From Trileptium ribeirensis (taxonomy: Eukaryota; Nematoda; Enoplea; Enoplida; Thoracostomopsidae), in NCBI GenBank assembly GCA_030248225.1, contig JASANE010029060.1:50760-114759 (forward strand): a stretch of 64,000 nucleotides of DNA, written 5' to 3'. The translations under genes were made by a program, and so were the position numbers. Numbering within the stretch: position 1 is the first letter of the stretch; every line of letters starts with the position of its first letter. Below the pieces are notes generated by a model. That model was not told the DNA's origin. It saw nothing but the letters and a program-made list of their open reading frames with translations, and made no database searches. Shown here piece by piece: positions 36,959 to 48,475 of this stretch.

Positions 36959-37112
36959 TGTACGACGCCTCCACTAAATGACGGCATTGCTGCTCCAATT
37001 GTTTAATAGCTTTCGACGCACTTTCCAAAGCAACTTCATGCCTATGAAGATCTTGACGGAAAAATGGTGAATCCGCTATACAATCTTTAAATTCTAGCGG
37101 TTTTAATACCAT
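36959..37112 (-). CDS. Graf: Graf-like exon 1: start codon and BAR domain N-terminus
   Basis: 154 nt, residues 1-52. The start is placed at the ATG at 37112-37110 because the next residues (MVLKPLEFKDC) match the invariant family opening, M-x(3-4)-LEF-x-DC, followed by DSPFFR. An in-frame ATG at 37178 lies upstream, but a likely splice acceptor (pyrimidine-rich, ending TTTCAG) ends at 37169, so that ATG is probably intronic and 37168-37113 would be 5' UTR. The exon closes with a strong donor, GTATGT (36958-36953), in phase 1. The helix that follows the opening (about residues 25-52) is rich in E, K and Q, as expected for BAR helix 1. Confidence 0.92.
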
Positions 37113-37167
37113 TGTACGTGGAGTTGGAGCCGGTATGATAATAGTATATACAAGATCATAGGGTAAC

Positions 37168-37169
37168 AC
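37168..37169 (-). promoter_or_regulatory. Candidate splice acceptor before the Graf start exon
   Basis: On the minus strand the sequence CTATGATTTCAG precedes 37168, 56 bp upstream of the preferred start codon. If used, a non-coding first exon lies further right and the promoter is not at the start codon. Confidence 0.35.
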
Positions 37170-37353
37170 TGAAATCATAGGGTACAGCTTGATTTTACAA
37201 TGTAGATTATGGCAAATATCTCTGTAGTGCTCAAAAATATTGCACGTCCTGCATTTGCAGTAACTTGAAAGTCGCCCCCCCTACGTACCAATTCACTACT
37301 TATGACTTATCACTGACTATATATGTATATGGCAAAATAATACCTTCAGCACA

Positions 37354-37500
37354 GGGAATAATCGGAACAGAAATCAACCAGAACTAGAACCAGCTACCGA
37401 AACCATAAGTTTAAAAGAGAAACCAGATCCGAAAACTATATGTAGCATAACAAATGATGTAAAAAATTAAGGTACTATAAATTTAAATGCATTGAAAATA
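37354..37500 (-). mobile_element. hAT-like element, terminal fragment
   Basis: Starts CAGGGAATAATCGGAAC and matches the reverse complement of the 3' end of the other copies for about 150 bp, diverging after that. About 240 bp upstream of the Graf start codon. Confidence 0.65.
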
Positions 37501-37713
37501 ACCGCTACGCTGATTCTATCGTATTGTCACGGTATTTTGCTTTCTGGAATGTTCAAGATGCTGACGAAGGTGAGAATTACAGTGTTTATAGAACGCCATC
37601 TCGTTTAAAGTTTTTGCGGTCCGTTAGCAATAATACGTCATCCACTCTGACTACTACACCTGGAGTTATAGTAAACAAGTGTTGAGATTCATACCAGTAT
37701 GCAACTGCATGTT

Positions 37714-37908
37714 TGATTTTATTTCTGTACTACATGGATATTTTTCTGTTTGTAATGTGTGTATAAATATATATATTTTACAGTTTTAAAATAATTAAAA
37801 TAAAATATTAACCACTCATTAGGTGTTGTCCAAATTCAATGTCTATTTATATTATAATGTTATTTGATCATCAAATGATATTTTACGTTGCATTACTCTG
37901 TTATTCCC
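37714..37908. repeat. 190-bp direct repeat, copy 1
   Basis: Matches 39815-40004 (ACATGGATATTT, AATATTAACCACTCATTA and TGATCATCAAATGATATT in the same order). Both copies are followed by hAT-like terminal sequence, so the repeat may belong to a longer variant of that family. Confidence 0.65.
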
Positions 37909-37929
37909 TTGCTTTTCCATATCGCAATA

Positions 37930-39223
<1,294 letters not shown>

Positions 39224-39814
39224 CACAATATATGCTGATTATATCTGCAATACGCAATTGAAAATACAACTTAAATTATAAAAATATAACAATAAATCCA
39301 AAGATCTACCAGACTTGAAAAATTAATTTATGATTACATATAAAAAGTGCTACGGACTGCAACAATCTATAGCGTGCCTATATATCCTAAATCTACTTTC
39401 TATGCACATGACAAGTCTAAAATCAAATCTGTAGTATTTGTAGGTCAGTGTCAATTGTTTGGATCTCCGTGAATACATAGATGGTCTCCACAAGGCCGGT
39501 CTCCTAATCTGATTAGATATTTGTTTCACCAATTGTTTAACTTCATGGACGTATGTAAACGGAAGATACATCCAGAAACAACGCATATTACTAACTATAT
39601 TAGCACTAACGTATATTTCAGTTATAAAATCATGTCATATGAACCGAAATTATCTATATGATACAAGAAATCTTACGCTGCGGTCGAAAAGTAGAGTCGC
39701 CCGGCCTAAGCCGACAAGAACGATGAAAGGACGCGCTAGGAGGCGGGCGCGTACTAACAAAATAAATTAATTATCATTAAATAAATTAAATAAGTTAATA
39801 TTATAATATAAAAA

Positions 39815-40082
39815 TTTGTTTCATTTCTGTCCTACATGGATATTTCACTGTATGTACTGTGTTTATATGTATATAACTGAAAATAATTAAAAAGTAAAAA
39901 TATTAACCACTCATTACGTGTTGTCTGTCGAAATTCAACGTTTTGTATTATAATGCTAATTGATCATCAAATGATATTATACTGTTACATTATTCTGTAT
40001 TTCCGGTTGTGCATGGTTTTGCCTTTTATCGGAAAAACAATCTGGACGCATTTTCGCTGAAAATCGAATCCCAATTGCCTTC
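39815..40082. repeat. 190-bp direct repeat copy 2, with hAT-like terminal remnant
   Basis: Matches 37714-37908. From about 39999 to 40082 it is followed by text related to the complement of the hAT-like 5' end (TTCCGGTTGTGCATGGTTTT, TTTTCGCTGAAAATCG). Confidence 0.55.
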
Positions 40083-40214
40083 AGATTATTATATTTGATA
40101 TATCAGCAAGCGAGTCATTTTCCGACAGACGTGATAACTAGCCGCCTTAGGCTGAGTTAGGCTGCCGTTGGATCAGCCATACGCGACACACACTGAACCA
40201 TCATAGCCAGGCAT

Positions 40215-42392
40215 TAGATAGATAGACAAGAAAAGAGACTCAAAAGGGGGAGATCCCGACCCGTGTTTAGACAAAAAGGGAAGGTGTCCATTACACCGTC
40301 TCGTTCACATCCGCCTCACTCAAATCTCTGACATTCTGTTGAGAACCTGACTATCTTCCTAATTCCTTAAGAGTGGATAATCTCCAAATTAATTCTTGAC
40401 TTCCCATATATACGTAGTCTTAGAGCATCTTCACCTGGACATCTAAGTAAGAGATGCTCAGCTGTGTCCCTTTCGTTGCATACACTGCAGTACTGCGTGT
40501 TTGCAAGTTTCATGTTATACAGATTGCCGCTCAATCCATGATGACCTGTTATCAGGTTTACAGCCCATCTCAATCTTTTCTTAAGTATTTAATGTATATA
40601 TCCTTCATCTGAGGTAGAAAGGTTTTCGTCTGTCTGCATTTGTTTTCTGAATCCCATAGACCATGTCGACTGTAGATAACCCACTTCTGGCGCCCTAATC
40701 GGATTTTGCTAGAAGGTATTGGTAAAACGGGGTCTGGACCGAAGAATTTCATGTCTGATCCCGGTCTTGGCAATTCGTCTGCTTCGTCGTTGCCTAAATG
40801 ACCCTCATGGCCCGGTATCCATCTTAACGTCACCTTGTTAGATGCAGATATTTTCTGTAGACTGTTTATACATTCGTAGACCAGTCTCGAGCCTATACTG
40901 GAGCCAGATATTGCCCTGATGGCTGCGTGGCTGTCCGAGTTGATGCATATCGTTTGATTTCTTAGTTGATCAGAGTTGAGCCTAGTAGAGCACTCCAGGA
41001 TAGCATATACTTCTGCTTGAAATACAGAGGCTGTGCTGCCCAAAGATATAGAGTGCCTAAGCTTATTTTCTATATATACATCCGCACCAGTCTGTGGACC
41101 GTGCGACTTCTCCATCTTGGAGCCATCCGTAAAGCATTTGAAGGCGTTCTTAGGAGAAGGGATTGGTGCATTTTGCCAATCCTCTCTACTGGGTATAGCG
41201 ACTTGACACAATGGAGAGTACACAAATTTCTTTGTCATTTAGGTCGCTCGGTAGCCGAATAGACGGTACCAAGTCCACCATTTGACTTACACCCATGTTA
41301 CCCTTATTTGCCATTCCATTATTCAGGGTCCACAGGCTAGTGTTAGATAGTCTGTGGTAGCAGTTTATAGCTCCTCTGTTGAGCGATATGTCTGCTGGTG
41401 GTATTTCCATGATGGCAATCATCCCATCGTTGGTGTAAAGTGCATTGCTCCTGTAGCCACCAGCAGATTCAGACGCGTTATCTCTAAAAGTTTCTTTTTA
41501 AAGTACCTAATCTTGAGCCTGTGCCACTATACTATGACACCGTACTGCAGTATGTGCAGAATCACCGTTTCATACAGCCATAGAGCGGAACTTGGCGTCA
41601 AGCCCCAAGACTTTCCTACACAGCTACGACAAGTCATTGTGGCTCTCTTGGCTTTCTTAGTAATGAAGTCCACGTGGGGCTTCCAGTTCAATTTAGAGTC
41701 TAGGACAATTCCAAGATACTTGACTTCTGTCACAATGGGGATTTCTGCTCCTCCTGTGGACAAAGTGTCAAAATCTTGTGACTTATGGTGTCTTTGGAAC
41801 ATGATCAAGCCACATTTACCACCATTCACCACGAGTTCATTCTTGCTGCACCAATTGTGCACCTTTTTTAGAGCAGAATTAATCAGGCGTTTGCATGATG
41901 CAACATTATGCCCATTGCAGATGATGGCAACGTCATCATAGTATGGCATACTATGTGCATGTGTATTTCTCACATTTAGTTCAACAAGAAGGCTATTTAT
42001 CACCATACACCACAACAATGGTGAGAGAACGCCACCCTATGGGCTATTTTTTGGAACGTTTACCGTGGTAGACGTGTCGCCAAGTGTTGCAGTGACCTAT
42101 CTACATAACAAGAGGTTGTACAGCCAGTGACTTACTGCTTCCGAGATGTTAAAACTTCGGAAAGCTTTCTTGAACGAATAGAAATTTGTGTTGTCAAACG
42201 CCCCTCCTATATCCAGAAAGCAATCTAGTGCTAAGTGGCCGTTGTGGATTTCCTCCTCTACCGTGCCGACTAGCTCGTGCAGAGCAGATGTAGTAGACTT
42301 GCCTCGTAAATATGCATGCTGCTTCGGATGAAGCATAGCCTTAACTCCCTCGTTTTCTCTTAGATATCTGTAACGCGTGCGCGTGCGCTTCT
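40215..42392 (-). pseudogene. LINE with RNase H (I/LOA-like group), 5'-truncated, with target duplication
   Basis: The minus-strand frames give RT followed by RNase H. 42336-42097 has HPKQHAYLRGKSTTSALHEL and a FLDIGGAFDNT motif A. 42018-41527 starts with YYDDVAI at the catalytic site and has KYLGIVLDSKLNWKPH. 41238-40570 is RNase H (CFTDGSK, FQAEVYAIL, NSDSHAAIRA, WIPGHEGHLGNDEAD). 40573-40367 ends with a CxxC-H-C zinc motif (CSVCNERDTAEHLLLRCP). The 3' end is a TCTA-repeat tail at 40215-40227 (complement). ATAGCCAGGCAT flanks both sides (40203-40214 and 42393-42404), a 12-bp target duplication. The endonuclease and ORF1 are missing. Frames are broken between RT and RNase H. Confidence 0.92.
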
Positions 42393-42549
42393 ATAGCCAG
42401 GCATAAGTAGTAAAGCTGATATATTTGACAGTTCACAGTAGTGCTGAAAATAAAACTAATTTATTCTATTTATTTATAATTTATCAAAAGTGGGAAGATT
42501 GTGCCACGTACTGATCGCTTTATTGGATACCAGATGGGTATCTAAACGG

Positions 42550-43860
42550 CAGGGAGTAACCGGAATTCCTGTTCCGGCGAAAATCGTGTTCCGGTTCCGG
42601 CAAAGGACAAAAACCATACCGGAACCGGAATTCCGGTTTAAAAATTTTGTTTGCAATTTTCCACATTTTTGCTTCATCTGTGGTACAAACATATGTAATA
42701 GATATATATACAGTGATCAGGTTCCAATACAAGCAAGCAAAAGAAAAGATTAATTCAGCAATTTGCCGTGTGAAATTTAAGTAGGCCACATAATTTCAGT
42801 TGGAATTTTTATCTTAACCTGCTGGTGTTTGTTAACAAAACAAAGCCAGGTCGATGTTTGTAGCACCTATATATTTTACTCATTCAGAATTCTGCGGTTT
42901 ATGTTCGAATTAAATTGGTCCAACTCGGTAACAGATTATGGATCACTAAGAATCTTAGCGCAAGCTTTGCCAACATAAATGGCGTCAAGCACCAGCCAGT
43001 GCGTTTGTAAAATGTCTAAATTAGTTTACATTGAAGCAAGGTAACTTTATCTGCAACGCATCCAGAAACTAAGTTTTTGGCAATGAACTGTATTTATTGA
43101 AGCTGTGCGAGCATTATCACAGTTTGTTTGATTTATACCATTATGATTAGAAATTTGTCATCATTATCATCTAACTGACCAGCATTGGTTTGCCCAACAA
43201 TAGCCTAAACAGTGTCTCTGACCACTGATCAGAAAGTTATGTTCTTGCGATTTTCTCTTAGAAACCAATTTTAGTTTCCTACAGAGCAACATCATCTTTG
43301 ACCAATCGAACGATCCTTGAAAATCATCTATTAAAACACGGTTGATCAATCGAATCGAACACAGCTGCCTCAGATATCCTGAAACATCATGACAGGACTT
43401 CGCAAGCTACAGTTCTGGAAGGCACCCGGAAAGATGAAGACTCGGTTTAAAGCATGAGACCGATGGAGCACAGACCACCGAAGCCGGTAAATCATTACAT
43501 GCGGAAATGACGCGGTAAGGGAATGAAAAGCGAGAAATGTAACATGTAAAATTAACATGTAGCAAACGTATGTGTAGCAAAAGGAGGCGACTGGAGACAG
43601 AACTAAAGGGTTTATTCTACACTCCATGCGTTGTAACCGCACTCAATTTGACGAAGTATATGCAAGTGTGTCTAGTGGAAGACATTTTTTCTCTCGGTGT
43701 CCAAAAACCGACATATTGATCGATAAATAAACATTATTAGCTTCCTCAGTCTCTTTAAAGTTCCATAGAAGCAATAATGCCATCGTAATACATTAAATTT
43801 AATGCTAAAGTTATTTTAATACACTTTAAATTCCCTGTACCTTCATTTCTCTCTTCATCA
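42550..43860. mobile_element. hAT-like non-autonomous element, copy 3, interrupted and 3'-truncated
   Basis: Starts CAGGGAGTAACCGGAATTCC and follows copies 1 and 2 to about 43860, where the last roughly 60-100 bp are lost and L2-like LINE sequence begins. Between about 43288 and 43555 it carries about 270 bp not found in the other copies, with a short ACAT/AACAT similarity at its edges. The insert has no recognisable coding content. Confidence 0.8.
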
Positions 43861-44416
43861 GGATGTTGATACAACCCATTCAATCGTCATGGCTTTAGTT
43901 ATGTCTCGAATTGACTACTGTAATGCATTGTATTGTAGTTCATAGTCTGTATACCTCTTGCCACTTCGTCGTCTTCTGCACAATGCGGCGAGAACGATTT
44001 CTGGCACTTGACGACACGAACATATAAGTCCTGTCTTGCGGCAACTTCATTGGCTGCCTCTAGATCGACGAATTAAATACAAGATGCTGATGCTCATTTA
44101 TAATGCTTTAAGCTCAAACACCCCATCTTACATGGTTGATATGTTGAATCAGTCGTCAGTGGACCGACTTGCCAATAAACGAGTACTCCGAATCGATGTA
44201 ACAAGAAACAGTAGTTTTTGTTATCTGGGACCCTCGGAATGGAACAACTTGCCAAGAAATTGGAACCTTGATTTAGCTCAGTTCAAATCTAAGCTGAAAA
44301 CCCATCTGTTCCCGGCTGCATGAATATAAATTGTTTATGACATGACATCTTTATTTGACATTTATTATCCTGCGCTTTTGTCAAGCTTCGGCGAATTGAT
44401 TATGATTATTATTATC
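43861..44416 (+). pseudogene. L2-like LINE, 3' end of reverse transcriptase
   Basis: Starts in the RT thumb region (SRIDYCNALY) and continues NAARTISGT, then the open frame 44036-44323 with RQLHWLPLDRRIKYKMLMLI and a closing SEWNNLPRNWN and FKSKLKTHLF. This is the standard C-terminus of L2-group LINEs (PVLRQLHWLP). The stop codon is followed by a short 3' UTR and an ATTATTATT tail near 44405. It is 5'-truncated with a few stops, and it joins directly onto the truncated hAT-like copy 3. Confidence 0.88.
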
Positions 44417-45106
44417 GAATCGCTTATGAATATTATTCGAAGAAAAACAGGTAAGGTATAATCGCAGTGGTAGCCGTTCCAGTATTTCCTTTAACAATTC
44501 CAACACAAGTTGATCAAGCCAGTTTCTTACTTTAGAGATCATAGAATTATCATGAGATAAAGCCTCAAATGAATTAACAATTGTCAATATTATTGCGGCA
44601 TTCGGCCTGTTTATGCAAATTAGGTTAAACACACACAAAAGAAACATAAAATTTTAAATAAAAAACAAAAATGCATACAAACAAGCAAATCCACACATAA
44701 CACGTAATAAAAATAACACAAAAAGGCACACATGCGAAGGGCTATGTATTATATAGATATATGTATATACATATGTGCAAAAAGACTGATGTAGATTGTT
44801 ACACGTGGTACTCCTATTTTCGCGGAACGCCTGCTAGGCTATTGGCTACGATAACCAGTAGCTGAATCTTTTTCTTTGTTACGTGCTACAATGTCGTCAC
44901 TTTCAAATGTTAGATCCTACCGTGTCAACGCCCACCGCAAGGATGAACTTCGTGTCGCATACTGGCGAATAACGATGATAATACTATTGCTAAAACTCTC
45001 TCGTGTCACCGTTTGGTGATCTGTATGTAGGCTGTATAGCCACTTAAGAGCAACATTTGCTATTAAGAGCAGTCGCTCAACACTGACCTTAACTGGATCC
45101 TAAATT
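44417..45106. other. Spacer between LINE fragments
   Basis: A minus-strand ORF at 44647-44381 (88 codons) has a helical, Leu/Glu-rich middle preceded by an acceptor-like ACAG near 44609 and could be an exon of an unseen gene, but I recognise no family. The rest is AT-rich; the last 200 bp may be the 5' part of the RTE element. Confidence 0.3.
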
Positions 45107-46007
45107 TTGCCAAATGGCACCAACCGCAGCCCCCCTTGTTGCCTGGGGATAGCGAAAAATGCCATGACCCCTCCCTCTATGTTGGAGAAGCCAGTTAACG
45201 TCACTGGGTACGACGTACGCTGGCCAGGGCGAAAGCGTAACGCCAGAACACGTGGAGTTGGGATTTTGGTTGCTACGCAACTATCGTCAGCCTTTATGTG
45301 TGTTGAGGCTAAAAGCGAGCGCCTGCTGACGATTCGCTTTAAACACGCATTTAATATTTTCGTTGTATCAGCGTACGCGCCAATTGATGCTGCTTCTAAC
45401 GATTTTAAACCGACTGCTACATCGCGTTGTCGACGTGATCAGAAACATTCCCCCAAAGTTATTTTCTTATTGCCAAGACTTTAACGCTCAATTGGGTCCA
45501 CGAGCGATCCACAATTACGAGCGTATTTGACTGTGAACTTTCTCGTTGGGAACACATAATGGAAAGCTGTCGCTCAACTACACGAACCAAGATAACTTGT
45601 TTGCCGCAAATACGAATTTTTGATACAAAACACATTTATGTACATGGCGCTCTGCTGATACTGTCGCCAAAAATCAAATTTACTTTATTCTAGCGCGCAG
45701 AAAGTGGCCTACATCTGTAATGGGTTGTCGATCTTTTTGGAGCAACGAATGGAATAACGATCATGCTTTATTGCGATTTCTCATTCGTATTCATCTTAGC
45801 GCCCGCGCTTCGGCGAAACAGCGCAAAAAATTTGACGTAGTTAGGCTCCGTGAGTCCGAAATTATATCATGCCTTCGCTACTTGCTTGTCACAAATCTAT
45901 TTGAAGTGCAGCAGAAGAAACAGTGGGTCGCATCAATAGAAAACGTCGTCCACATGTTTCTATCGGGACAGTTCAAACTGTTGGAACAACGCCGAACATT
46001 TGTGTAA
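45107..46007 (+). pseudogene. RTE-type LINE, AP endonuclease domain, degraded
   Basis: The frame at 45107-45484 has GYDVRWPGRKRNARTRGVGI then ERLLTIRF and VVSAYAPID, the core of the RTE endonuclease (GYxVxWSGR...GVGIxV...SVYAPT). The following broken frames keep the QDFNAQLG-type motif near 45475, a TWRSADT motif near 45645, and at 45720-46007 the NEWNNDHALLRFLIRIHLSARA block that in RTE elements closes the endonuclease (DHxLV). RT itself is absent. Several frameshifts and stops show it is dead. Confidence 0.85.
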
Positions 46008-46329
46008 TGCGAGTTATAACATGTATATATTACTATATATGCATACTCGCACTCACAATTTATATTCGCTATACTAGGTTATCTTCCCCAGCCCTACCCA
46101 CACCAGGCCACCATGCTCATGGTCACCTCTTGAGACAGACGAGAAAATGTCACAAGCTGATTGACACTGTGGCATGCCGTCAAAATTGGTTGGAAATACT
46201 ACGCCTGATAATGATGATGTATATCTACATAATTGGTGTAATGCGAGTTATTACACGTAAAAATATTATGTGTGTATATGCGTTAAAAACTTCCACACAG
46301 CCCAACGTCATGTTACTTTATGATGTTTG

Positions 46330-46895
46330 AATGGGGTAGGGGTTGGTAGGTACTTTTCTTATGACGGCCATCATAATTAAAATGGGGCGGGATCCGTCAT
46401 AGAATTTTGTGTGGTTCGAGGTGTGGCCAGTCGTATGCCGGTGGGACGATTTAAATGGCACGCGTCATTCTTTATCATTATCAGTCTTTGTGCGCTATAT
46501 TTCGCGTTGTGACGTGACTAAGTCTGAAGCACTCACAATCCAGATAGATGTGCACCAAACATTTAGCGAACAATGTTTATTACAAAACTAGATATAACGT
46601 TAAGGCAGTAAGCAGTTGAGCAGTAATAACCCGTTGGTTTTTAGGCCCGATACAATTCTTTAGTATCAACGTTATAGATCACGCTTAAAAAACACCGGAT
46701 ACTTTCACTTGACTAAATATTGCCAGTTTTCGGCCACTAATGTACTCCGCTGACTCGGTCCGAACGTCCATTAGCGTTAAGGTTAGGTTATGTAGTATTC
46801 TACTACAAATCTTGTGAGGTTTATACAACTGCCATCGAATAGCTGCCGACGCACGTTTATATAAGTACCTGAACCTTGGTCCTTAGATTTACGCT
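46330..46895 (+). repeat. LTR-like repeat family T, copy T1, left part
   Basis: Matches the T copies further right: AAATGGGGCGGGATCCGTC, GAGGTGTGGCCAGT, ATGCCGGTGGGAC, and at the end AAGTACCTGAACCTTGGTCC. The family then breaks off inside CCTTAGATTTACG, where a LINE tail is inserted, and resumes at 47944. Confidence 0.7.
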
Positions 46896-47943
46896 AATAC
46901 TGTCCTCGTAGTTGCTTATAAGACATACGTACGCCCAATATTAGAGTATTGTTCAGCAGTGTGGAGTCCCTGCAATGTAACGTACATTGATAAGATTGAA
47001 TCTGTTCAACGGTATTTTACACGTAGACTATATTTCAGGATGAAGTACCCTATGGTGCCTTATGTAAGTAGATTACGTACACTGAAGTTGCAATCTTTGA
47101 AATTACGTAGATTGCATATAGATCTTGTAATGTGTTATAAGATAATTCATCATGACGTTGATTTGGATTTTAACGATTTTTTTGTATATGGAAATCGCAC
47201 TACCAGGGGTCATCAATTGAAACTTTTTTCTCGTCGAGCTAATTTAAATTGTAGAAAATTTTTCTTTTCATACCGGGTTGTACCTATTTGGAACTCATTA
47301 CCACCATCTATTCGAAACAAACCGGTGGTTACCGCTAGCAGTGCCAAAATTTTTAAGGGGTATTTAAACGAGTTGGATTTTTCCGCATTTCTGCATTTTT
47401 CACGGAATTTAGACTAGTTATGTATACATATTAACATTATACGTCAAAAAGGGTGTTTTTAAGCGGGTCGTTCACCCCTGAACATCCTTCCCCATCATCC
47501 GTGCGAGCCATCCTGGTTGATTATGTTTGGTATGTATGCGTCTGTTTTTACGAATATACGTATAATATATCTAATGTACTATCATATATACTGTATGTTA
47601 TAATATCTAAGTTAAGTGCGTTTATCCTGCAAGGGACATCATACATCGGAGAACGGCTAGAGTGAAGCCTCCGATGTGTGTGGTGCCGGAGGGATACTCG
47701 TAATGAGGCTGTGAAATAAAGTTAAAATAATTGAAGTCTGTTTGGCATAGCTGTACGGAGCGAACAAAATGAGGTAGTTACTTATTCCGTCTTTGTATAT
47801 TCACCAGGTTTGTACCAGTTAGCTAATTAAATTGTAATTAGCCTAGCCTCTAGCAGCTCCTTAATGTACACAAGCTATGCCAGGCTGGCTTCGCCGGGTG
47901 GTTGGTGGGAATTTCCTATTATTATTATTATTATTATTATTTA
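46896..47943 (+). pseudogene. CR1-like LINE tail inserted into repeat T1
   Basis: Opens within the RT thumb (YVRPILEYCSAVWSP) and continues as an intact 152-codon frame (46959-47417) with LKLQSLKLRRLHIDLVMCYK and a closing YRVVPIWNSLPPSIRNK, the typical C-terminus of CR1-related LINEs. A 3' UTR of about 500 bp follows, with a GC-rich hairpin-like stretch (CAGGCTGGCTTCGCCGGG) just before an (ATT)9 tail at 47917-47944. Heavily 5'-truncated. The open frame shows no damage, so this is one of the younger insertions here. Confidence 0.85.
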
Positions 47944-48475
47944 TGAGTTACGGTTTGAGTGACAACCGGTTAAGCTTAAGTTAGCTGTTACGTCAATTGA
48001 GCGCTTGCGAGTTGATACGACGACCTCCGAATGGCTGGCCGCGTACATTTATCTGATTACCTTAATCTAAGCCTTAGGATTACACTATTACGTGCCGGTT
48101 ATGTTATCTTTGTAGTCGCCTCCGAATGCCTGGCTGCTGGTTATTTATAATAAACTATCTATTAGCGGTCGACTACTGGATAGTTAAACTTTTGCTCAAT
48201 CCCTAGGCCCCCGAATGTTTGACCAACTGGCTGATCATTAAGCTGGTTATAGAGTTCTCGAGATGTTGGCCGTTCGAATCCGCTCCCTTTACTCGCCCGA
48301 TCTTCTTATGACTAACCCTCCTTGTTATGCGGCCCCGAATGGCTGCCGCACCTAACAAACAGTGCAGCTAACCACGTATCCGCCTGTTCTTCTCGCCCTG
48401 GTATTACTCACTCGACACTCTGGGCCGAAGTTTGAAACTATTACTAACTATCATAGTCAATAACTTGTCACTCCA
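47944..48475 (+). repeat. LTR-like repeat family T, copy T1, right part
   Basis: Its complement matches 52880-53350 over most of its length (GTTACGGTTTGAG, CGAATGGCTGGCC, TGCCGGTTATGTTA, TAGCGGTCGACTA, ACTCGCCCG-TCTTCT, GCCGAAGTT). A motif around CCGAATGGCTGGCCGC recurs inside at roughly 80-120 bp spacing. The end (ACTCGACACTCTGGGCCGAA) resembles the end of the 57480-58195 copy. Confidence 0.7.

Larger units (their letters stand above)
239..37112 (-). other. Graf: Host gene: GRAF/oligophrenin-type Rho GTPase-activating protein, 5' part (eight coding exons)
   Basis: Eight minus-strand exons join with compatible phases (0/1, 1/1, 1/0, 0/0, 0/0, 0/1, 1/0, 0/0) into 261 uninterrupted codons. The translation is collinear with the BAR domain that opens GRAF1/ARHGAP26, ARHGAP10, ARHGAP42 and oligophrenin-1. 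In this family the BAR and PH domains bind curved, phosphoinositide-rich membrane and the RhoGAP domain switches off RhoA/Cdc42, linking endocytosis to actin. All introns are GT-AG; sizes are about 1.35, 14.5, 3.1, 1.4, 9.8, 3.2 and 2.6 kb, and the larger ones hold mobile elements. The reading frame shows no damage, so the gene looks functional. The PH, RhoGAP and SH3 exons are not in the window. Which vertebrate paralogue it matches best cannot be judged; many invertebrates have a single Graf gene, hence the symbol. Confidence 0.93.

Noticed and set aside
37110..37178. Upstream in-frame ATG at 37178 as the Graf start
   Set aside because: The extension has no family similarity and a splice acceptor lies between it and the conserved start.
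41354..41941. 195-codon plus-strand ORF
   Set aside because: It lies opposite the RT-coding minus strand of the LINE at 40215-42392.
48280..48310. CCGTTCGAATCCGCTC as a possible tRNA T-arm
   Set aside because: It lies inside the T1 repeat and no paired acceptor or anticodon stem could be found.
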